Source of the DNA: Actinomadura luzonensis
Lineage (GTDB): Bacteria; Actinomycetota; Actinomycetes; Streptosporangiales; Streptosporangiaceae
Length of the DNA: 64,000 nucleotides
NCBI RefSeq assembly: GCF_022664455.2
Contig: NZ_JAKRKC020000001.1
Coordinates: 6,143,001 to 6,207,000, forward strand
Direction: 5' to 3'
The position numbers and the translations under genes were made by a program. The stretch's first letter is position 1. Every line of letters starts with the position of its first letter. Of the stretch, positions 16,539 to 24,191 are shown in pieces. Below the pieces are notes generated by a model, which did not search any database, had not been told where the DNA came from, and worked only from the letters and a program-made list of their open reading frames with translations.

Positions 16539-16587
16539 TTAGCGTTGCTAATGCGCTCTGCGCGCACCGTAACTTAGCAACGCTAAG
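16539..16587. promoter_or_regulatory. Tandem TetR-type operators upstream of the hydrolase
   Basis: TTAGCGTTGCTAA (16539-16551) and TTAGCAACGCTAA (16574-16586, extendable to CTTAGC..GCTAAG at 16573-16587) are exact reverse complements and each is itself a 5-bp dyad with a 3-bp centre. The centres are 35 bp apart. TAGCAACGCTA-like palindromes are typical TetR-family operators in actinomycetes. The pair could also fold as one long hairpin in RNA, but the dyad design favours protein binding. Confidence 0.6.
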
Positions 16588-16654
16588 CCGGTCAAGACGC
16601 TCCAACCGGGTTCAGGTGATTGTGGTGGGGCGCCGGGCGGAGGCGTGGGCGCGG

Positions 16655-17107
16655 TCAGATGTCGTCCGGGAGGGTGGTCATGCGGTTGAGGACGGGGACC
16701 AGGTGTTCCTCCTCGTGGTCCAGGTGGGCCTCGAGTTCCCGGGACAGCCGGTGCACCTCGTCCGTCACCGCTCCTCCCTCGTCCAGGAGGACGCGGATGC
16801 GGTTGAGGAGGCGGGCCACCACCTGGTGCTCGGCGCGGAGGCGGGTCAGGACCTCGGCGAGTCCGGGGTGTTCGGCGGCCAGGTGCGGGAACAGGGTGTT
16901 GTCCTCGCCCTCGTGGTGGGCGTGCAGGGCGTCGCAGAACGCCAGGCAGTGCGTCCGCAGGTCAAGGGCGGGTGGCAGCCCCGAGGGCGGGGCGGCAGGC
17001 GGGGTGGACGCCAGCGCGGCGCGCAGCGCGGCGAGGTCGCGGCGGAAGGTGTCGTGGAGCTTGACGAGTTCGTCGCCCCAGGCGACAAGGCGCTGATCAC
17101 CGGTCAT
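16655..17107 (-). CDS. Hemerythrin-like (HHE) domain protein
   Basis: 150 residues from ATG 17107. Histidine/glutamate ligands are spaced as in hemerythrin: H in LHDTFRRDL, HHEGEDNTLFPHL and HLDHEEEHLVP. The protein should be a four-helix bundle carrying a di-iron site, used in oxygen, peroxide or nitric oxide responses. It is translationally coupled to the upstream MFS gene (ATGA overlap at 17104-17107), which suggests cotranscription under the adjacent TetR protein. Confidence 0.85.
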   Translation of the reverse strand: MTGDQRLVAWGDELVKLHDTFRRDLAALRAALASTPPAAPPSGLPPALDLRTHCLAFCDALHAHHEGEDNTLFPHLAAEHPGLAEVLTRLRAEHQVVARLLNRIRVLLDEGGAVTDEVHRLSRELEAHLDHEEEHLVPVLNRMTTLPDDI

Positions 17108-18528
17108 GCGAGGCGGACCTTTCCGTGTACGGCGGCGAAGACGGCGGCGAGCAGGGCCGCGACGGCGGCGAGGACGAAGGCCCAGCCGGGGCCGCCCGAC
17201 GCCAGGACGACCGCCCCCACCACCCCCGCCAGGCTGCTGCCGAGCACTCTGACCAGGGCGTTCACGCCGCCGGCCGCCGCGGTCCTGGCCGGTTCGACGT
17301 GTTCGACGGCCATGGTGCCGAGCGCGGCGTAGCCGAGCCCGACGCCGAGACCGAGCACCGCCGTGGCGCCGTACAGGAGCGGGCCGCCGGCGGGCAGGGC
17401 CGCGAGCCACAGCGCGGCCACCGTCACCAGCGCCGCGCCGCCCGCGACCAGCGCGGCCGGGGTGAAGCGCCGCATCAGCGGGCCGGCGAGCACCGAGACC
17501 GCGAGCATCAGGAGCGTCGTGGGCAGCAGGTACAGCCCCACCTGCAGCACCGACGCGCCGAGCGTGCCCTGCGCGTACGCCGAGACCGTCGTGATCGCGG
17601 CGAACAGCGCGAACCCGATCAGGAACGAGGCGACCGTCGCCCCCACGGTCCCGGGGTGCAGGAGCATCGGGATCTCGATCAACGGGGACGTGGCCCGGCG
17701 CGCGGTCGCCACCCAGCACACCGCCACGACGACGGCACAGGCCAGCAGGCCGAGCGTCACCGGTGACGTCCAGCCCCACTCGGGGCCCTTGCTGAGGGCG
17801 AGCAGCAGGCAGACGAGCCAGCCCGGCACCAGCACGGCGCCGAGCAGGTCCAGCCGCTCTCGACGGCTCGCGGCGGGCGCCGGCCGGGCGGTGTCGTCCC
17901 GTTCCCCGCGACCTCCGGCGGGGGACGGGCGAGCGCTCTCCTCCTGCGAGCCGGCCGGGGATCGCCGGCCGCCGGTCTCGCGTACCAAGGTCGCGACCAG
18001 CGCGAGCGCCACCGCCGCCAGCCCCGCGAGGATCCAGAACACGGCCCGCCGGTCCCCGTCCACCAGCCCGGCGACGATCATTCCGCCTCCGCTGCCGACC
18101 CCGATCGTGGCGCTCAGCACCCCGATCGCCGACGGCAGCCGGGACGCCGGCAACGCCTGCCGGACCAGCCCGATCGCCAGCGGCAGCAGCGGCGCGGCGA
18201 GCCCCTGGAGCACGCGCCCGGCGATGAGCGGGGCCAGGGCGTCCGCGACCGCGCTCAGCACCGACCCTGCCGTCAGCAGGGCGAGGGCGACCAGGGACAC
18301 CGGCCGCCGCCCGTACAGGTCGCCGAGGCGCGACAGCAGCGGGATGGCGACCGCGCCGGACAGCAGCCCGGCGGTGAGGGTCCAGGAGACGGAGGCGGGC
18401 GAGGCGGCGAGGTCGCGGGCCAGGCGGGGCAGCAGCGGCACGACGACGGTCATCTGAAGAGTGCCGACGGCGACGCCGTACGCCAGCGCGCCCACGGCCG
18501 GCCACGTCTGCGGCGAGTTTCTATACAT
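17104..18528 (-). CDS. MFS drug-efflux-type transporter (14-TM-like)
   Basis: About 474 residues if started at ATG 18528 (MYRNSPQTWPAVGALAYG). LTAGLLSGAVAIPLLSRLGDLYGRRPVSLVALAL is the MFS motif A region, and many hydrophobic helices follow, with a Gly/Ser/Pro-rich cytoplasmic loop near the middle (RSPAGSQEESARPSPAGGRG in part). The start codon lies inside the palindrome TATACATGTATA and has no clear ribosome binding site, so a leaderless transcript or a downstream start is possible. The divergent TetR gene at 18551 is its likely repressor, and the hemerythrin gene follows in the same transcript. Confidence 0.85.
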   Translation of the reverse strand: MYRNSPQTWPAVGALAYGVAVGTLQMTVVVPLLPRLARDLAASPASVSWTLTAGLLSGAVAIPLLSRLGDLYGRRPVSLVALALLTAGSVLSAVADALAPLIAGRVLQGLAAPLLPLAIGLVRQALPASRLPSAIGVLSATIGVGSGGGMIVAGLVDGDRRAVFWILAGLAAVALALVATLVRETGGRRSPAGSQEESARPSPAGGRGERDDTARPAPAASRRERLDLLGAVLVPGWLVCLLLALSKGPEWGWTSPVTLGLLACAVVVAVCWVATARRATSPLIEIPMLLHPGTVGATVASFLIGFALFAAITTVSAYAQGTLGASVLQVGLYLLPTTLLMLAVSVLAGPLMRRFTPAALVAGGAALVTVAALWLAALPAGGPLLYGATAVLGLGVGLGYAALGTMAVEHVEPARTAAAGGVNALVRVLGSSLAGVVGAVVLASGGPGWAFVLAAVAALLAAVFAAVHGKVRLA

Positions 18529-18533
18529 GTATA
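18522..18533. promoter_or_regulatory. Palindromic operator between MFS and TetR genes
   Basis: TATACATGTATA is a perfect 12-bp palindrome in an AT-rich patch (TTTCTATACATGTATAAAAA) between divergent genes. Its position over the putative MFS start and 18 bp from the TetR start is what is expected of a TetR operator controlling both. Confidence 0.6.
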
Positions 18534-18550
18534 AAAAGTAACATGGCAGG

Positions 18551-19195
18551 ATGCCAGCGCGCACCGGCCGACCGCCGAGGATCTCCAGGGCCGACATCGT
18601 GGCCGCCGCCCACCGCGTCATCGCCGCCGACGGCGTCGAGGGCCTGACCATGCGCCGCCTGGCCCGCGAGGTCGGCAGCACGCCCATGGCGCTCTACCAC
18701 CACGTACGCGACAAGGAGGAGCTGCTGCTGCTCCTCCTCGACGACTACGCGGCGAGCCGGCCCCGCCCGGCCGAGGAGGAGCTGCCCGCCGAGCCGCGCG
18801 AGCGCGTGGTCGCGGTGGCCACCGCCATGCGGGAGACGTTGTCCGGCTGCCCGTGGGTGGTGGACGTGCTCCGCGCCGACGACCTGCTGTCCGTCGGCGG
18901 GCTCTGGTACCCGGAGAAGATCGTGGACGCGGCCCTGGCGGCGGGGCTGCCGCTGGAGCAGGCGGTCTCGGCGTACCGGATCATCTGGCACTACACGGCC
19001 GGCGAGATCGCCGGCCGGGCGGCGGCGGCCCGGCGGCGGGCCCAAGGGGGGAGCACGTACCGGGAGCGGGTGTTCGCCGGGCTGGACGCGGCCGAGTTCC
19101 CCCGGCTGGCCGAGGTCGGGCGGCGCTGGGAGGAGCTGACCGCGCAGGACACCTACGACCGGGGGCTGCGGGCCCTCGTCACGGGCCTGCTCTGA
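18551..19195 (+). CDS. TetR/AcrR family regulator
   Basis: 214 residues. RISRADIVAAAHRVIAADGV, then LTMRRLAREVGSTPMALYHHVRDKEELL, is the N-terminal HTH of the TetR subgroup with the LYxHVxxKxxL signature (TetR_C_11/13-like C-terminal domain). It is divergent from the MFS-hemerythrin pair and separated from it by a palindrome, so it most likely represses that operon and itself. Confidence 0.92.
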   Translation: MPARTGRPPRISRADIVAAAHRVIAADGVEGLTMRRLAREVGSTPMALYHHVRDKEELLLLLLDDYAASRPRPAEEELPAEPRERVVAVATAMRETLSGCPWVVDVLRADDLLSVGGLWYPEKIVDAALAAGLPLEQAVSAYRIIWHYTAGEIAGRAAAARRRAQGGSTYRERVFAGLDAAEFPRLAEVGRRWEELTAQDTYDRGLRALVTGLL

Positions 19196-19216
19196 AGCGG
19201 CCCGACCGGACAACGG

Positions 19217-20203
19217 TCAGGCGGAGGCCGTCCGCACGGTGAACGCCTTGCGGTACGCCGACGGCGACGTGCGCATCGCCCGGGTGAAGTGGCGCCGGAA
19301 CGTCACCGGGCTCTCGAACCCCACCGCCGCCCCGATCTCCTCGACCGGCACCCCCGTGGACTCCAGCATCGGCAGGCTGGCCGCCACCCGTTGCGCGATC
19401 ACCCATCGCAGCGGGCTGGTGCCGGTCTGCCGCCGGAAGTGCCGGATGAACGAGCGCTCCGACATGGTGGCGACCCCGGCCAGGTCGGCCACGGTGATGG
19501 GCCGAGCCAGGTGCTCCAGGGCCCAGGCCATGGCCCGCGCCACCGCGTCGTCGTCGCCGACCGGCGTCACGGCGGCCTCGATGAACTGGGCCTGCCCGCC
19601 CTCCCGGTGCGGCGGCACGACGAGGCGGCGGGCGACGGTGTTGGCCACGCTCGGGCCGTGGTCGGTGCGGACCAGGTGGATCAGCAGGTCGAGCCCGGCG
19701 GCGCTGCCGGCGCTGGTGAGCACGTCGCCGTCGTCCACGTACAGGACCGAGGGGTTGACCCGCGCGGCGGGGAAACGTTCCTGGAGCAGGGCGGCGTAGC
19801 GCCAGTGCGTCGTGACCGGGCGGCCGTCGAGCAGCCCGGCGGCGGCCAGCGCGAAGGCGCCGGAGCAGATCGAGACCAGCCGCGCGCCGCGCGCGTGCGC
19901 CCGCCGCAGCGCCGCGACGAGGGCGGGCGAGACGGGCCCGCGCACGTCCGCCACGCCGGGGACGATCACGGTGGCGGCCTCGGCCAGCACGTCGAGCCCG
20001 TGCTCGGCGCGCATGGTGAAACCGCCGACCACGCGCAGCGGCTCGGCCGTCTCCGCGCACACCGCGAGGTCGTACCAGGGGACGTCGAGCTCGGGCCGGG
20101 GCAGCCCGAACAGCTCCACCACGCAGCCCAACTCGAACGGCGCCATGCCGTCGAAGGCCAGCACGGCGACCCGGTGCGGCCGGGCCGGTTCGGGAAGGAG
20201 CAT
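19217..20203 (-). CDS. GlxA-type transcriptional regulator (DJ-1/PfpI plus AraC HTH)
   Basis: 328 residues. RVAVLAFDGMAPFELGCVVE and SICSGAFALAAAGLLDGRPVTTHW mark the DJ-1-like domain; ATMSERSFIRHFRRQTGTSPLRWV and AAVGFESPVTFRRHFTRAM mark the AraC domain. It is the paralogue of the gene at 7521-8492. It is divergent from the type III PKS operon with only 42 bp between the starts, which makes it a candidate regulator of that operon. Confidence 0.9.
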   Translation of the reverse strand: MLLPEPARPHRVAVLAFDGMAPFELGCVVELFGLPRPELDVPWYDLAVCAETAEPLRVVGGFTMRAEHGLDVLAEAATVIVPGVADVRGPVSPALVAALRRAHARGARLVSICSGAFALAAAGLLDGRPVTTHWRYAALLQERFPAARVNPSVLYVDDGDVLTSAGSAAGLDLLIHLVRTDHGPSVANTVARRLVVPPHREGGQAQFIEAAVTPVGDDDAVARAMAWALEHLARPITVADLAGVATMSERSFIRHFRRQTGTSPLRWVIAQRVAASLPMLESTGVPVEEIGAAVGFESPVTFRRHFTRAMRTSPSAYRKAFTVRTASA

Positions 20204-20245
20204 GAGCGCATGTTAGCCGGGCCCCTCCAGCGGCAGAGGAGGTAT

Positions 20246-21265
20246 ATGCATATTTCGGCGGTACAGACGGTTTTGCCGGATCACCGCTACGAGCAGGCGG
20301 AGATCACCGAGGCGTTCGCCCGCCTGACCGACTGTGACGAGGACCTCCTGCGGCACTTCCACAGCGCCACCGGCGTGACCGGCCGAAGCCTGGCGCTGCC
20401 CCTGGAGGACTACGCCAAGCTCGACTCCTTCCACCGCGCCAACGACGCCTACGTGGACGTCGCGCTCGACCTCAGCGAGCAGGCCCTGCGGGGCGCGCTC
20501 GACCAGGCGGGCGTGGAGCCGGAGAAGGTCGACCACCTGCTGTTCTGCTCGACCACCGGCCTCGCCACGCCCTCGCTGGACGCGCGGCTGGCCAAGCGGG
20601 TGGGGCTGCGGCCGGACGTCAAGCGGGTGCCGGTGTTCGGGCTCGGCTGCGCGGCGGGCGCGTCCGGTCTGTCCCGCCTGTACGACTACCTGCGCGGCTG
20701 GCCCGACCACGTCGCGGCGCTGGTGTGCGTCGAGCTGTGCTCGCTGACCATCCAGCGGGACGACACCTCGATCGCCAACCTGGTGGCGAGCGGCCTGTTC
20801 GGCGACGGCGCGGGAGCCGTCGTGGCGACCGGGCGCGGCCGGGGGCCGGAGGTGGTGGCCACCCGCAGCCGGCTGTACCCCGGCACCGAGCACCTGATGG
20901 GCTGGGAGGTCGGCGACCACGGCTTCCGCATCGTGCTCGACGCCGACCTGACCGACTTCGTGGAGCAGGTGCTGGCGGGCGACATCAGGAGCTTCCTCGC
21001 CGACTACGGCCTGACCCCCGACCAGGTGGGCACCTGGATCTGCCACCCCGGCGGCCCCAAGGTGATCGAGAAGATCGTGGAGACGCTGGACCTGGCGCCC
21101 CAGGCGGTCGAGGTGACCTGGCGGTCGCTGCGCGAGCACGGCAACCTGTCCTCGGTGTCGGTGCTCAACGTGCTCCAGCGGACGCGCGGCCGGCCGGGCT
21201 CCCCCGCCGTGCTGATGGCGCTGGGGCCGGGCTTCTCCGCCGAGCTGCTCCTGCTGCACTGGTGA
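20246..21265 (+). CDS. Type III polyketide synthase (chalcone/stilbene synthase superfamily)
   Basis: 339 residues from ATG 20246 with a strong AGAGGAGG ribosome binding site. The catalytic triad is visible: Cys135 in FGLGCAAGASG, His267 in WICHPGG and Asn300 in EHGNLSSVSV; the C-terminus GPGFSAELLLL is the family GFGPG-equivalent loop. The length and His/Asn contexts match bacterial alkylresorcinol/alkylpyrone synthases (SrsA, BpsA) better than RppA, an inference because RppA is usually somewhat longer and lacks a coupled ICMT gene. It is translationally coupled to an ICMT-like methyltransferase (GTGA overlap), the same pairing as srsA-srsB and bpsA-bpsB, whose products are O-methylated alkylresorcinols or alkylpyrones. 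Confidence 0.92.
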   Translation: MHISAVQTVLPDHRYEQAEITEAFARLTDCDEDLLRHFHSATGVTGRSLALPLEDYAKLDSFHRANDAYVDVALDLSEQALRGALDQAGVEPEKVDHLLFCSTTGLATPSLDARLAKRVGLRPDVKRVPVFGLGCAAGASGLSRLYDYLRGWPDHVAALVCVELCSLTIQRDDTSIANLVASGLFGDGAGAVVATGRGRGPEVVATRSRLYPGTEHLMGWEVGDHGFRIVLDADLTDFVEQVLAGDIRSFLADYGLTPDQVGTWICHPGGPKVIEKIVETLDLAPQAVEVTWRSLREHGNLSSVSVLNVLQRTRGRPGSPAVLMALGPGFSAELLLLHW

Positions 21266-21774
21266 GCGCGTACCTGGTGCTGATCGGGCTGGTCGTCCTG
21301 GAACGGCTGGCCGAGCTGGCCGTGGCCCGGCGCAACCTGGCGTGGGCCCGCGCGCGGGGCGGCGTGGAGCACGGCCGCGGCCACTACCCCTTCATCGTCG
21401 CCGCCCACGTCGCGCTGCTGGTCGCCGCGCCCGCCGAGGTGTGGCTGCTCGGCCGCCCCTTCGTCCCGGCGCTCGGCTGGCCGATGCTCGCCGTGGTGGT
21501 GCTCGCGCAGGCGCTGCGCTGGTGGTGCATCACGACGCTCGGCCGGCAGTGGAACACCCGGGTGGTCGTGGTGCCGGGGCTGCCGCTGGTGAGCGGCGGG
21601 CCGTACCGGTGGGTGCGGCACCCCAACTACGTGGCGGTCGTCGCGGAGGGCCTGGCGCTCCCGCTCGTGCACACTGCCTGGCTCACCGCGCTGGTCTTCA
21701 CCGCCGCCAATGCGGTTCTTCTGATGATTCGGATCACGGTGGAGGACCGCGCGCTGGCATCCTGTAACCCATGA
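21262..21774 (+). CDS. Isoprenylcysteine carboxyl methyltransferase (ICMT)-family membrane methyltransferase
   Basis: 170 residues from GTG 21262, overlapping the PKS stop by four bases (GTGA). Hydrophobic helices are followed by the SAM-binding C-terminal signature GGPYRWVRHPNYVAVVAEGLALPL and the conserved RITVEDRAL. In bacterial type III PKS operons this family (SrsB, BpsB/YpbQ) O-methylates alkylresorcinols or alkylpyrones. Its stop overlaps the next ATG (ATGA), so the three genes form one coupled operon. Function is assigned by family and context. Confidence 0.88.
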   Translation: MSAYLVLIGLVVLERLAELAVARRNLAWARARGGVEHGRGHYPFIVAAHVALLVAAPAEVWLLGRPFVPALGWPMLAVVVLAQALRWWCITTLGRQWNTRVVVVPGLPLVSGGPYRWVRHPNYVAVVAEGLALPLVHTAWLTALVFTAANAVLLMIRITVEDRALASCNP

Positions 21775-22319
21775 GAGATGAGTTGCTGCCGATGCTGCGC
21801 GAGGCCGCCCAGCGCACCGCCGACCTGGTCACCAGCATCCCCGAGGAGGAGTTCGGCCGGCCCACGCCGTGCGCGGAGTACGACGTCAAGGAACTCGTCA
21901 ACCACCTGGAGTGGGGCGCCTCGCTCTTCGAGTCGGTCGCGGGCGGCGGCCCGTTCCTGCCGCCGAAGGAGTACACCGGCGACTTCCCCGAGCGGGCCGA
22001 GCGCATGCTGATCGCCTGGGACAAACCGGAGGCGTGGGAAGGGGTCAGCGAGGCCATGGGCGGCCTGCCGAGGACGGTCCTCGCCCACATGGCGCTGACC
22101 GACCTCGTCGCCCACGGCTGGGACCTGTCCAGGGCGACCGGGCGCGGCTACGAGGTGCCGGAGGAGATCGCGGCCAGGCTGCTCGGCTTCGCCAAGGACA
22201 TGGCGCCGATCGGCCGGGCTCGGGGCGCGTTCGGCGAGGAGGTCGCGGTGCCGGAGGACGCCTCCACGCTGGAGCGGTTCCTCGGCATCATCGGGCGGGA
22301 TCCGGCCTGGCGACCGTGA
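21771..22319 (+). CDS. TIGR03086-type DinB/mycothiol-dependent isomerase-like protein
   Basis: 182 residues. The N-terminal LLPMLREAAQRTADLVTSIP, the motif PTPCAEYDVKELVNHLEWG and DLVAHGWDLSRATG carry the three histidine-type metal ligands of the DinB-like four-helix fold in the TIGR03086 subfamily, found in mycothiol-producing actinomycetes. Some relatives are mycothiol-dependent isomerases. It is the third gene of the PKS operon, overlapping the ICMT stop by four bases. Its role in that pathway is unknown. The 3' end overlaps the convergent asparagine-synthase-like gene by 32 bp. Confidence 0.85.
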   Translation: MRDELLPMLREAAQRTADLVTSIPEEEFGRPTPCAEYDVKELVNHLEWGASLFESVAGGGPFLPPKEYTGDFPERAERMLIAWDKPEAWEGVSEAMGGLPRTVLAHMALTDLVAHGWDLSRATGRGYEVPEEIAARLLGFAKDMAPIGRARGAFGEEVAVPEDASTLERFLGIIGRDPAWRP

Positions 22320-24093
22320 TCCGTTCCAGGCCCTCGGGCCGCTTGCCGGGGTACAGGCCGGTCAGGAGCGTGCTGACGGTGTAGAGGTGCCAGGCCAGGG
22401 CGGGCTTCCTGACCACCGGGTCGGCGAACAGGGCGCGCACCTCGTCGGGGTTCACGATGGGGGCGAGCGCGTCGAGGCCGTCGAGCACCTGCCGGCGCAG
22501 CACGTCCGTGAGCACCGGCCCGGGGCTGGTGCGCCAGCTCCAGCCGCCACCGGTCCGCACCGTCGGCAGGTGGGCGGGCGGCACGCGGGTCCAGGGGAGG
22601 CGGCGCCGGGTCATCCCCTCCGCGAAGCGCCACGGCTTGCCCTCGATCGGCACGTCCCGCAGGCGGGGCGCGAACCGCAGGACGAGGTGGTAGATCACCT
22701 CCTCGGACAGCCGCCAGCCCTGGTCGAGGGCGAGCGCCGCGCGCACCACCCGGTTGTCCAGGAACGGCCGCACCGGGTCGCCGCGCCGCAGCGCCCCCGC
22801 CCGCGCGCTGGCCTGCCAGCGGCCGACCTTGTACCAGACGTACATGTGGTCCAGGGCCTCCAGCCGGTCGGCCCGCTCCTGCCAGGGGCGGGCCAGCTCG
22901 CGGGCGTGCTCGTTGGCCTCGGCGGTGAACAGCCTCTCGTCCTTGCAGAAGGTCGTGGTGACGCGGCGCAGCAGCGCCTGGTCGGTGAGGTCGGTCTGGA
23001 GGAGGTTGAGGCTGCCCGCGCGGAGCGTCTCGCCGCTCTGGCCGGACATGGTGGGCCGGCCCGAGTAGGGCAGGTAGCCGACGATCGACTCGTACGCCGA
23101 GGTCATGCCCTCGCAGGTGCGCAGCGTCTCCCAGGCCCGCTCCAGCGGGTGCTCCACCAGCACGGCGTCCTTGGCGGCCGTCTGCGGCGGGGCGATGACG
23201 GTGTGCTCCACCTTCAGCTCGGCGGCGATGCGCCGGGCGATGATCACGTCGGGGTGGGTGTCAAGCCCGTTCGTCGTCACCCGGAACGGGACCCGGGCGG
23301 CGTGCAGCAGCGCCGCCAGGACGCGGGTGTCGCGCCCGCCGGTGAGGGCCAGGTTGACCGGCTCGGCCAGGTCGCGCAGCGGCGCGACGGTGCCGAGCAG
23401 CGCGTCGGCCAGCTCGTCGAGGGCGGCCCGCTTGGCCCGGCGGCTCGCCGGGGCGGGGGCCGCCGCCGGCAGCGGGGTCTCGGTGATCGCGCGCCGGCCC
23501 TCGCGCATCTCGATCCGGGCGTTCGGCCGCAGCGCGGAGACCCCCTTGTACGGCGTCTCGTCCGACAGGAAGAACCCCTGCCGGACCATCGACTGCAGCG
23601 CCAGAACGTCGTGCTCGACGCGGTCGTGCGGCTGGGCCACCAGGTGCACGAGCAGGGCCCGGCTGCCGATCACGTGCAGGTCCGGCGTCTCGGCGTGGAA
23701 GACGGGGCAGACGCGGTTGACGGCGGTGCTCGCGCCCAGCTCGCCGTCGCGCGCCCACCAGGCGGAGAAGCAGCCGCCCACGTCGTCGCCGGGCAGCCGG
23801 GTCACGTCGGCGGGGTCGGCGAGGTGGCCGTTCAGCCCGAGGACGCGGCCGCCGTGCTCGGACAGCAGCGGCGGGAGCCGCAGGTCGTCGGGCTCGTTGC
23901 TCCACCCGAACAGGGACACGCCCCTGCCGTGCCACTCCCGGCCGCGGATGACCTCCGGAGGCACGGGGAAGGCGAGCTCGATGGCGGAACGGGCCCGGTC
24001 CAGGACACGGACGGGTATCTCGCCATGCGTCGCGGCCACACCGAGATAGACGCGCATACCGTTCACATCTATCGCATTCGCCCCAATTGTCAC
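22288..24093 (-). CDS. Asparagine-synthase-like protein
   Basis: Up to 601 residues; the internal ATG at 24057 (MRVYLGVAATHGE) is also plausible. The C-terminal half is an asparagine-synthetase/beta-lactam-synthetase-like ATP-pyrophosphatase domain with the P-loop variant LALTGGRDTR (residues 248-257), then DTHPDVIIARRIAAEL and PTMSGQSGETLRAGSLN. The N-terminal half resembles a class II glutaminase fold (GLNGHLADPADVTRLPGDD) but no Cys follows the initiator Met, so it should not use glutamine. Enzymes of this kind form amides or lactams in natural-product or envelope pathways. No partner gene is adjacent. It is convergent with the PKS operon. Confidence 0.78.
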   Translation of the reverse strand: MTIGANAIDVNGMRVYLGVAATHGEIPVRVLDRARSAIELAFPVPPEVIRGREWHGRGVSLFGWSNEPDDLRLPPLLSEHGGRVLGLNGHLADPADVTRLPGDDVGGCFSAWWARDGELGASTAVNRVCPVFHAETPDLHVIGSRALLVHLVAQPHDRVEHDVLALQSMVRQGFFLSDETPYKGVSALRPNARIEMREGRRAITETPLPAAAPAPASRRAKRAALDELADALLGTVAPLRDLAEPVNLALTGGRDTRVLAALLHAARVPFRVTTNGLDTHPDVIIARRIAAELKVEHTVIAPPQTAAKDAVLVEHPLERAWETLRTCEGMTSAYESIVGYLPYSGRPTMSGQSGETLRAGSLNLLQTDLTDQALLRRVTTTFCKDERLFTAEANEHARELARPWQERADRLEALDHMYVWYKVGRWQASARAGALRRGDPVRPFLDNRVVRAALALDQGWRLSEEVIYHLVLRFAPRLRDVPIEGKPWRFAEGMTRRRLPWTRVPPAHLPTVRTGGGWSWRTSPGPVLTDVLRRQVLDGLDALAPIVNPDEVRALFADPVVRKPALAWHLYTVSTLLTGLYPGKRPEGLERITVARPDPAR

Positions 24094-24191
24094 AACTGAT
24101 CACGCGGTGGTCGCGGTTTGCGCTCGCTTACGTCACCGGCCCGGCGCGCGGCGGGTGCGCGCTCGTCGTAGGGGGCGGAGGTGGTTGAGAG

